Source: Coix lacryma-jobi var. lacryma-jobi
Taxonomy: Eukaryota; Streptophyta; Magnoliopsida; Poales; Poaceae
DNA: 64,000 nt
NCBI GenBank assembly: GCA_009763385.1
Contig: CM019825.1
Span: 19,397,499 to 19,461,498, forward strand
Direction of reading: 5' to 3'
Shown: piece by piece, positions 54,901 through 64,000 of the stretch
Position numbering within the stretch: the stretch's first letter is position 1
How the letters are laid out: each line of letters opens with the position of its first letter
Program-made: the position numbers and the translations under genes
Notes under the pieces: generated by a model
What the model saw: the letters and a program-made list of their open reading frames with translations, nothing else
Told to the model about the DNA's origin: nothing
The model's database searches: none

Positions 54901-57410
54901 AGGAACCTACCACGCCATCATCGGCCGGCCAGGCTACGCCAAGTTCATGGCGGTTCCCAACTACACGTACTTGAAGCTCAAAATGTCGGGGCCAAAGGGG
55001 GTCATCACCGTCGACACATCCTACGAGCACGCGTACCACTGCGACGTGGAGTGCGTCGAGCGTGGGGAGGCAAACGTCTAGCTCGACTCGCTCGAGGCCC
55101 TAGCCGCCCTGGCCACCGAGGAGGCCCCTGAAGCGAAGCGCCACACTGGCACCTTCGAGCCGGCGGAGCACACCAAGCTGATACCCGTCGACCCGACCTC
55201 GACCGATGGCAAGACGCTGGCCGTCAGCGCCAGCCTCGAGCCTAAATAGGAAGCAGTGCTCGTCGACTTTCTCCGCGCGAACATCGACATGTTTGTGTGG
55301 GGCCCCTTGGACATGCCGGGCATACCGAGGGAAGTCGTCGAGCACGCCTTGGAAATCCAGGCCGGGTCCAGACCAGTGAAGCAACGCCTGCGCCGCTTCG
55401 ACGAGGAGAAGCGCAGGATCATCGGCGAGGAGGTGCACAAGCTTTTGGCGGCCGGATTCATCAAGGAGGTATTTCACCCAGAGTGGCTAGCTAACCCTGT
55501 ACTAGTTAGAAAAAAGAATGGAAAAATGCGGATGTGTGTAGACTACACTGGTCTGAATAAAGCATGTCCAAAGGTTCCATTTCCTTTACCTAGAATTGAT
55601 CAGATTGTCGATTCCACTGCGGGGTGCGAAGTACTTTCATTTCTCGATGCATACTCCGGCTACCATCAGATTAAGATGAAAGAATCCGACGAACTCGCTA
55701 CCTCTTTTGTTACACCTTTTGGTATGTATTGCTACATTACAATGCCCTTCGGTCTTCGAAACGCTGGGGCAACGTACCAACGTTGCATGCAGCATATCTT
55801 CGGCGAACACATAGGCAAAACCGTCGAGGCCTACGTCGATGACATCGTGGTTAAAACCAAGAAAGTCAGGAACCTCATCAGCGATCTCGAGACCACGTTC
55901 GAGTGCCTCCGGGCCAAGAATGTGAAGCTCAATCCCGAGAAATGTGTCTTTGGTGTGCCTCGGGGCATGCTACTAGGCTACATTGTCTCACAACGGGGGA
56001 TCGAGGCCAACCCCGAAAAAATCTCGGCAGTCACGAGGATGGGCCCAATTCGAGACCTCAAGGGTGTACAAAAAGTGACAGGCTGCCTAGCCGCTCTCAG
56101 CAGATTCATCTCGAGGCTAGGGGAAAAAGCACTACCTCTCTACCGCCTGCTGAAGAGGACGAAACGCTTTACGTGGACTGTCGAAGCCAAGGATGTCTTA
56201 ACCAAGTTGAAGGGGTTGCTAACTTCCGCGCCAATTCTCGTACCTCCGCGACCAGCCAAGGGCGACGATCCCCCCGAGCCCCTCCTCCTCTATGTGGCCG
56301 CAACCACTCAGGTGGTCAGCGCGGTCATAGTCGTCGAGAGGCACGAGGAGGGTCATGCGTTGCCGATCCAACGACCGGTGTACTTCACCAGTGAGGTGCT
56401 CTCCGAGGCCAAGGTCCGGTACCCGCACATCCAGAAGCTGCTCTACGGCATCATCATCACGAGGCGCAAGCTCCAGCACTACTTCCTCGCTCGTCCCGTA
56501 ACGGTGGTGTCGTCCTTCCCCCTTGGTGAGATCATCAACAATCGAGAGGCCACGGGGCGCATCGCCAAGTGGTCCGCCGAGCTAATGGGGGAGGCCATCA
56601 CCTACGCCCCGCGAAAAGCCATCAAGTCGCAAGCATTGGCGGACTTCGTCGCTGAGTGGACCGACACCCAGCTCCCGCCAGCACAAATCCAAGCCGAGCT
56701 CTGGACTATGTACTTCGACGGGTCCCTCATGAAGACAGGGGCAGGTGCAGGCCTGCTCTTTATCTCACCCCTCGGAGTCCACGTGCGCTACCTGCTGCGC
56801 TTGCACTTCCCCGCCTCCAACAACGTCGCTGAGTACGAGGCCCTCGTCAACGGGCTGCGCATAGCCCTCGAGCTTGGGGTCCGATGCCTCGACGTTCGAG
56901 GGGACTCGCAACTCGTCGTCAACCAGGTCATGAAGGCCTCGAGCTGCATCGATCCCAGGATGGAAGCATACTGCGGGGAGGTGCGCAAGCTAGAAGATAA
57001 GTTCCACGGCCTCGAGCTCAACCACATAGCTCGAAAGTACAACGAGGCCGCGGACGAGCTGGCTAAGTTAGCATCCACGCGCGGCACTGTCCCCCCAGAT
57101 GTGTTCTCGAGAGATATCTTCGAGCCATCCGTCAAAATCGGCCCGGGGGCTGGCCCCTCGACGCCACCCCTCGAACCAGACACGGGGGCTCGACCTTCAA
57201 CGCCACCCCTCGAGAACGACCCCTCGACACCCGCTGAGGCGATGCAGATCGACGCAACTACCACTTCGTCATCACGACCCCTCGACTGGCGGACGCCGTT
57301 CCTCGACTACTTGACGCAAGGCGTGCTACCGGAAGACAAGACGGAGGCTCGACGCATAGCTCGAAAGGCCAAGACCTACGTCACCTACGGCGACAAACGG
57401 GAGCTGTACC
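51956..57410 (+). pseudogene. gag-pol of element 2 with three in-frame TAG codons, truncated
   Basis: One frame runs from ATG 51956 to the breakpoint, interrupted by TAG at 54521-54523, 55079-55081 and 55247-55249. Gag (855 codons to the first TAG) has the core at residues ~545-700 (PKLWLLDFRLGCQLGG, RWLEGLPPDRTDDWADL) and a knuckle-like C780/H783/H789/C794. Protease follows with active site LMDGGSS (Asp at 54689-54691). RT has YVDD at 55832-55843. The first RNase H is at about 56160-56660. The second RNase H starts at TMYFDGS (DGS 56717-56725) and includes AEYEAL, RGDSQL and ADELAKLA. Integrase is missing. After 57410 the frame ends in a TGA supplied by the inserted LTR. The first TAG lies at the gag/protease border, where some retroelements use readthrough. 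The other two are within pol, so the copy is probably dead. Confidence 0.88.
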
Positions 57411-58153
57411 TGTGACACCCTAGTGTCAAGCACTGCATTAGGAATTGCAATTAGCTACTAAGAAGCATAAGCAATGCATTACATCATTTCATGTGCATGA
57501 GAGTGCTTTTGTCTTTTGTTTATTTATTTGGATTTGGATTTCTATTTGACTCGATGATTTAAGTGGATCTCTGCTTGGGCAAAGAGTTTTATAAAATAGA
57601 GTTAGAGTTTTTGACCTAGTTCAAAATAGTTTATCAGATAAAAAAATGAGGCAAATAAAATGGTTTATGTTGCAAAACTGGCTTTATTTTTGAGGAGGTT
57701 GTAAAAATGGTTTTCAGAAAAAGTGTCTTATATGAAAGTTGTAGAGAAAATTATTTTGAGCAACTTTCATATTTGGGTCAAAACCTAGTTTGGAGTTTTT
57801 GAAACTGTTTTGAATGGTCAAAGTTTAAAAAGAATTTGGAAAAAGAAAAAGGAAAACGATTTCTCCCACGCCCCACCTTTCGGCCTTTCGGCCCAGCTAG
57901 CCCGCGCCCGCGCGCCAGCCCGCTCCCGCACTCGCCCGCGCGCCGCGCGCTCGCCGCGCACCGCCGCCCGCCTGACGCCCGTGCCGTACGCCGGCCGCAA
58001 CCGCCACGTGGCCATCGTATCCTGCCGAGGATCCTCGCCGGCCACTCCTCGCTCGATCCCCTCTCATCCGAGCACGCAAGCTATCTTCCCCGGCCACTCT
58101 CTGCTCGCCTCGCCTGCCGCGCCCGCTCGCCGTGCACGGCATCGCCCGCGCTG
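57411..58153 (+). mobile_element. Partial LTR of a Tekay/Del-like element, interrupted
   Basis: Begins TGTGACACCCTAGTG, typical of this LTR group, exactly where element 2 breaks off. It runs 743 bp before element 3 begins. Its AT-rich start followed by a GC-rich part with CTTTCGGCCCAGC resembles the minus strand of the element 3 LTR near 61500-61880, so it is probably plus-oriented and related. The rest lies beyond the window. Confidence 0.65.
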
Positions 58154-61100
58154 TGTGACACCCCAATTTTAAGAACAAAATTGGAGCACAATATATGTAT
58201 GTCAGGATCAATTTTCATACATATATCCACATCATAGTAAATATCAAAACAATGCTTTATTAATATATCGAACATTATTACAAAAATGACCCTCGGGTCT
58301 GAAAGAAAAAGTACAGACTCTCAGTCTAACTCTAATGTAGACTCGCGGAAACTGGACGCCATCTCCACAGGAAGGTCGACCGGGGGCTGCGCCATCCTAG
58401 TGCAAGTCGTCTGGGTCGTATCCACCGTCTTCTGGGTACAAGTTGTCGAGGTCGTAACCACCATCTTCGGGGTATTCCTGCTTTGCGTCGTAGACTCCAA
58501 CGTCTGGGTGGGGTAGCAGGGGGTTCAAAGAGGAAGGGTGAGCACATCGAAATGTACTCCGCAAGTGTAGGAAATATATGCTTATGAGGCTAATAACAAA
58601 GGTAGGCTGACTTTGTTTGACTCAAGCGCCTAAAGCGACACACCCTATTAATCCTATTAATCCTATGCACCTATTTACTAGGTTATAACCACAGTCTCCA
58701 ACAGAACAGTAACCACACTCGGAGTCGCACCGAGCAAACCACACTCGGAGTCACACCGAGCAACCAACACTTGGAGTCACACCAAGCAACCGCACTTGGA
58801 GTCGCACCAAGTACCCACACCTGAAGTCCATCAGGCAAACCACACCTGAAGTCCATCAGATGACCCGAACCAGGCCGTTACAAGGAGTCCTATGTGTATT
58901 AGTTCCATACGTCACGACATAGAGAGCTACCTTCCGTAATAACTCCAGGTCTGCGCTCGAGCCTGGGAGTCACTCCCGTACCAAGCAGTAACCCGCGTAG
59001 AAGAAGCCTCTGTACCCATGTTATATGAGACTAATAACCACATAAGGCTTCTCTAACGAACTAGAACCAACCCAACAACTAATCTCGAAGAAGTCCAAGC
59101 CCGCTCGTGACCGTGAGCACGGCTGATATATCAGTTTTAATACTCTGCAGAGTTCGCACATCTTTACCCATGAGTCATGCGTTTCCCCATCACGCTAAAC
59201 ACTGCCAAGGTGCACAGCGGGGTCGCACTACAAGGCCTTTACAAAGTCGCCTCCAAGTCCGTTCCACACGTACCTCTAAGGTTTCACCCCGTACAAAGGT
59301 CTACGACCCCTAGGGCCCCCTCGTGAGCCACTAAAACAAACCCCGTGTGGACCCTCAACTTGAAGGAAACTAATTAATTAGCCAGTCCCAGAGCCATATA
59401 GGCCTCATGGTTTGCGCTGTTTTGCCGGGTTACATGCTCCAAGAACCGGGTCCTAGGGATCCAGGCAGGATAATCTAGCACAAGCCCAGAACCAAAAACC
59501 AAAACCAGCTGCCGAGTCCCACAGCACAAAAACCACCACACGGTCCATCCTGCCGGATTTACCTACTCACCATACTACTCATTACCAGTCCATGTTCCAT
59601 AGATCATTAATCAAGATTATTATTAAACCACCATCCCATCCCAAGACAGCAGGGCTAAGCATGACTTCTACCCAACACAACCCTAACCAGGTGTCAAGGA
59701 AAATATAATCAAGTGCTAGTAAACCATATCATGGGATTCAATTTAAGACTGCATGCAACTACTGGATCTAACTACTCTAACTCAAAATAAAATAAATACG
59801 GGTGCAAGATGTTCAAGAACACTTGCCTGCGGGCTGGGTCGAATCAACAAAGGAACGAACTTGATTCCGGGGTTCCTCGTAGATCGCACTCTCTGGATCA
59901 ATCATCATCACATGGCCCAAACAAAGCATAATAAATAACAGTACATCAACAGTATAAAAACAGAACGTAAATGGATCTACTGCGTAGAGCTCGACGAGAC
60001 GAATCTAACGCAAGTTGAACAGGTCAAATCGGAGTTAAAACGCAAAAGATATGGGCATTTCAAGTTGAGTGGCAAAACTGTAATTCATTTGAACTGATTT
60101 TGCATTTTAAATAAATCAAAACAAAATTAAAAAGGCCGGCTGGACTGGGCCTCATTTATCTGAAAACGGAGGGGTTAGATCGCAAGAGCCTACAGACTCC
60201 GAGCACATGATCTTGGGACTGCGGGTTGATTTTGAATAAGAGCGAGGGGGGTTTTGCAAAACGTCCTGAGCCGGGCGGTGAGCTGGCTCAGTGCCATGTG
60301 GCGCTGTGTCACTGGTCGCGGCTCATGCCGGTGCGGTGGATGCGGTGCGGGGATAGCGGTGGACTGCGTCCACTGACTTACTGAGGCCGGTGTATACCGG
60401 TTTGGTGGGATTTAATCCCGACCGTTCGCCCGGATCTAACGGTGGGAGGGAGAGAGCTGGCCGCCGGCGGCTCGAGGCACGGCGGCGCCTTGCTGGGCAC
60501 GGAGGCGCCATTGCTGGGAACCTCGGTGTGGCTCGGATCTTCCCTATAGAGCCTTAGAGGCTACTGGGAGGTGCGGGGAGAGACGAGGAGCTCACTACAA
60601 ACCCAAAGGAGGGCTCGCCCGACGCCATGGGTGGCTCGGCAGGGGGTTGGGGACGGCGGTGCCATGGACGATGCCCACCAGCGCTCACGGGGAAAACCCT
60701 ACGGGCCATGGTTGACCGAAACAAATGCACTAGGGAAGAGAGGGGAGAACGCCGAGCTCACCTAGGGGTTCTGCGCAGTCGGCGAAGACTCAGGGGGAGG
60801 AAGACGACGGCGACCGGCTTCCCGTGGCACCGAGCGTGGCGAGGTCGCGGAGGTCACGCCTCGGCTCGGCTCCACGCAGGGAACGGGTTCCCTAGTCGCG
60901 GCGTGCGTCGGTGAACACGTTGGTGGACAGGGAGGCACAGGACCGTCTGGCGGTGGTGAGCTCGAGCTCAACTCGGCAATGGAGCGAGGGTGGCGGCGGC
61001 GTGCCTCGGATGGCGCTGGGGCAGCACGAGAAAGGTGGGCTGGAGGCGGTGTAGGTGCCAGAGTGTCCAAGCTGCCTATAAAGGGTCGAGGACAAGGGAG

Positions 61101-61888
61101 AGCCACGCTCAATCGAGCGCCAGGGTGGATCGGGTGAGGATCGGGCGGTGGTGCGCTTAGGGCGGAGGGAGGTTAGGGAGGGAGCTGACGGCTGGGGCCC
61201 GCCTGACAGTCAGAGAGGGTGGAAGGGGGTGCGCGGCTGCGTGCTGCTTGCGGCCGAAAAGGAGGCGGGGTGGGCTTGGCGCGGTGTGGGCCGCGGGGGA
61301 GGGATCGGCCCAGGCGGTGAGAGGGGAGTGCTGGGCTGGTCGTGGTCGCTCTGGTGGGCCACGGGGAGAAAGGGAAAAGGGGAGGGAGCTGGGTCGGCGG
61401 CCCGGGGCAAGGTGGAGGAGGGAAGGGCCGCGGGGGGAGGTTGGGCTGGCCGGCTGCGGGCCGAAAGGAGATGGAGGCGGCTGGGCCGAAATGGGAAGGT
61501 GGGAGAGAGGGTTGGGTCCAGTTTGCCATTTTCTTCTCTTTTCTTTTTCTTTTCAAACCTTTTTGTAAAGCCATTTGAAATCCAATTTCAAAACAGTTTG
61601 AAATCAAATAAATTTGAAGAGTTTTGGAAATATTTTTCCTAGGTTTTGAAAATAAAATTTGAGTTTGATTTTGCAAACTTTTATTAATCTTTTTATTGTT
61701 TTTCTAAATAGAATAAATTTGATTCGACCTAGACGGGTTTAACAAAAATTTATTTTGCACCCAATAAAACCATGCAACGGCATGAATGCAACAAACATCT
61801 GGTTACAATTTTCCTCCATCTAAGATTTTGGCCATTTTCTTATTAAATTCTAATTTATTTTAATTAAATAAACACCCGGGGTGTTACA
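58154..61888 (-). repeat. Element 3 left LTR (its 3' LTR), 3735 bp
   Basis: Contains a GC-rich block (about 60420-61510) and AT-rich ends. Short direct repeats ACACTCGGAGTC / CCACACCTGAAGTCCATCAG occur at 58715-58860. Open frames inside it have no recognisable domain and are repeated in the other LTR. Confidence 0.88.
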
Positions 61889-62178
61889 AACTTACCCCCT
61901 TAACTGGAATCTCGTCCCGAGATTCGGGGAGACTACAGTCAATACAAAGAAGCAAATCAAACAAGAACACAAGTACATGTCAATCAACGTGCTACGGGTT
62001 CAAATAATTATGGTGGGCATCCTACTATTGGAGGACCTACTTTGAAACAAAGTTTGAATTTTTAGCAGAGAGAGGCTACAGAAGTGGGAAAAAGGGTCAG
62101 ACTTTGTAAAAATAGTTTTGTAAATTCGACGACTGACTAGGGTAGCGTCCTACGGTCAACACAGCTTTGATACCACTC
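61889..62178 (-). other. Internal region of element 3, 290 bp, non-coding
   Basis: On the minus strand it has TGGTATCAAAGC (62175-62164), a one-mismatch match to the initiator-Met tRNA primer site, three bases from the right LTR. At the other end it has a purine tract (AAGGGGGTAAG, about 61890-61902) abutting the left LTR. No open frame of interest lies between. It keeps replication signals only. Confidence 0.85.
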
Positions 62179-64000
62179 TGTGACACCCCAATTTTAAGAA
62201 CAAAATTGGAGCACAATATATGTATGTCAGGATCAATTTTCATACATATATCCACATCATAGTAAATATCAAAACAATGCTTTATTAATATATCGAACAT
62301 TATTACAAAAATGACCCTCGGGTCTGAAAGAAAAAGTACAGACTCTCAGTCTAACTCTAATGTAGACTCGCGGAAACTGGACGCCATCTCCACAGGAAGG
62401 TCGACCGGGGGCTGCGCCATCCTAGTGCAAGTCGTCTGGGTCGTATCCACCGTCTTCTGGGTACAAGTTGTCGAGGTCGTAACCACCATCTTCGGGGTAT
62501 TCCTGCTTTGCGTCGTAGACTCCAACGTCTGGGTGGGGTAGCAGGGGGTTCAAAGAGGAAGGGTGAGCACATCGAAATGTACTCCGCAAGTGTAGGAAAT
62601 ATATGCTTATGAGGCTAATAACAAAGGTAGGCTGACTTTGTTTGACTCAAGCGCCTAAAGCGACACACCCTATTAATCCTATTAATCCTATGCACCTATT
62701 TACTAGGTTATAACCACAGTCTCCAACAGAACAGTAACCACACTCGGAGTCGCACCGAGCAAACCACACTCGGAGTCACACCGAGCAACCAACACTTGGA
62801 GTCACACCAAGCAACCGCACTTGGAGTCGCACCAAGTACCCACACCTGAAGTCCATCAGGCAAACCACACCTGAAGTCCATCAGATGACCCGAACCAGGC
62901 CGTTACAAGGAGTCCTATGTGTATTAGTTCCATACGTCACGACATAGAGAGCTACCTTCCGTAATAACTCCAGGTCTGCGCTCGAGCCTGGGAGTCACTC
63001 CCGTACCAAGCAGTAACCCGCGTAGAAGAAGCCTCTGTACCCATGTTATATGAGACTAATAACCACATAAGGCTTCTCTAACGAACTAGAACCAACCCAA
63101 CAACTAATCTCGAAGAAGTCCAAGCCCGCTCGTGACCGTGAGCACGGCTGATATATCAGTTTTAATACTCTGCAGAGTTCGCACATCTTTACCCATGAGT
63201 CATGCGTTTCCCCATCACGCTAAACACTGCCAAGGTGCACAGCGGGGTCGCACTACAAGGCCTTTACAAAGTCGCCTCCAAGTCCGTTCCACACGTACCT
63301 CTAAGGTTTCACCCCGTACAAAGGTCTACGACCCCTAGGGCCCCCTCGTGAGCCACTAAAACAAACCCCGTGTGGACCCTCAACTTGAAGGAAACTAATT
63401 AATTAGCCAGTCCCAGAGCCATATAGGCCTCATGGTTTGCGCTGTTTTGCCGGGTTACATGCTCCAAGAACCGGGTCCTAGGGATCCAGGCAGGATAATC
63501 TAGCACAAGCCCAGAACCAAAAACCAAAACCAGCTGCCGAGTCCCACAGCACAAAAACCACCACACGGTCCATCCTGCCGGATTTACCTACTCACCATAC
63601 TACTCATTACCAGTCCATGTTCCATAGATCATTAATCAAGATTATTATTAAACCACCATCCCATCCCAAGACAGCAGGGCTAAGCATGACTTCTACCCAA
63701 CACAACCCTAACCAGGTGTCAAGGAAAATATAATCAAGTGCTAGTAAACCATATCATGGGATTCAATTTAAGACTGCATGCAACTACTGGATCTAACTAC
63801 TCTAACTCAAAATAAAATAAATACGGGTACAAGATGTTCAAGAACACTTGCCTGCGGGCTGGGTCGAATCAACAAAGGAACGAACTTGATTCCGGGGTTC
63901 CTCGTAGATCGCACTCTCTGGATCAATCATCATCACATGGCCCAAACAAAGCATAATAAATAACAGTACATCAACAGTATAAAAACAGAACGTAAATGGA
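62179..64000 (-). repeat. Element 3 right LTR (its 5' LTR), partial
   Basis: Matches 58154-59975 almost perfectly and continues past the window end. Confidence 0.93.

Larger units (their letters stand above)
50612..57410 (+). mobile_element. Element 2: Tat-type Ty3/gypsy retrotransposon, 3' part displaced
   Basis: 5' LTR, primer-binding site, gag, protease, RT, RNase H and a second (archaeal-type) RNase H follow in order on the plus strand. Two RNase H domains mark the Tat lineage. The element stops at 57410, where another LTR begins, so integrase and 3' LTR are outside the window or lost. The candidate left target duplication is CTAAA, whose partner is not visible. Gag and primer-binding site are homologous to element 1. 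Confidence 0.9.
58154..64000 (-). mobile_element. Element 3: LTR-dominated non-autonomous Tekay/Del-like retrotransposon
   Basis: LTR at 58154-61888 (TGTGACACCCC...GGGGTGTTACA) and the same sequence from 62179 to the window end, offset exactly 4025. I noticed one difference between the copies in about 1.8 kb (59805 G against 63830 A), so it is a very recent insertion. Only 290 bp separate the LTRs. The primer-binding site next to the right LTR and the purine tract next to the left one show minus orientation. The target duplication cannot be checked because the right end is outside the window. Confidence 0.88.

Noticed and set aside
57836..58237. Open frames across 58153 (for example 133 codons)
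   Set aside because: They run across the junction of two different LTRs and are artefacts of nesting.
58286..58516. 76-codon frame repeated at 62311-62541
   Set aside because: It lies in both LTRs of element 3 and is duplicated only because LTRs are duplicated. No domain.

Overview
The window looks like nuclear DNA of a grass, most likely an Andropogoneae species such as Sorghum. The evidence is spliced plant genes, a tandem pair of SBP-box genes with miR156 sites, and abundant grass-type MITEs, CACTA elements and nested Ty3/gypsy retrotransposons. The species call is inference; the plant/grass call is firm.

Layout. (1) 1-7.6 kb: a complete two-exon CC-NB-ARC-LRR immune receptor gene (2724-5854, 931 aa) between unrecognised AT-rich flanks. 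(2) 7.6-19.9 kb: a Stowaway-like MITE, and touching it a complete 11.9-kb LTR retrotransposon (element 1, 7853-19752, target duplication AGTAT). Element 1 lies on the minus strand, has a broken gag, has lost protease/RT/RNase H by an internal deletion, and carries on the opposite strand an intact five-exon ORF of 1002 codons in the 'putative gypsy type transposon' family. (3) 20.5-24.5 kb: a non-autonomous CACTA transposon (target duplication TAT) with a MITE inside it. (4) 25.4-31.1 kb: a four-coding-exon LAZ1/DUF300 (TMEM184/Ost-alpha-like) membrane protein gene with a 5'UTR intron. (5) 31-40 kb: no convincing gene; several Tourist-like MITEs, GC-rich islands, and a second copy of the MITE found at 7.6 kb. 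(6) 40.2-49.6 kb: two tandem SBP-box transcription factor genes (200 and 220 aa), both with a miR156-type site in the 3'UTR. The first is preceded by a small CACTA element holding a hairpin array, a hAT MITE and a tRNA-like sequence; the second has a 4-kb intron filled with MITEs. (7) 50.6-64 kb: nested retrotransposons. A Tat-type gypsy element (element 2: LTR, gag, protease, RT, dual RNase H) is cut at 57410 by a Tekay/Del-like LTR. That LTR is cut at 58153 by element 3, a minus-strand element with 3.7-kb LTRs around only 290 bp of internal DNA.

The host genes (receptor, LAZ1-like protein, two SBP factors) look intact and independent. Elements 1 and 2 share the same primer-binding site and homologous Gag, so comparing them locates the pol deletion in element 1 and suggests that a Tat-type partner supplied its enzymes.

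The most unusual pattern is that three terminal-inverted-repeat MITEs (at 7.6, 22.4 and 39.2 kb) each lie inside one unit of a short direct duplication whose other unit is the unoccupied site.
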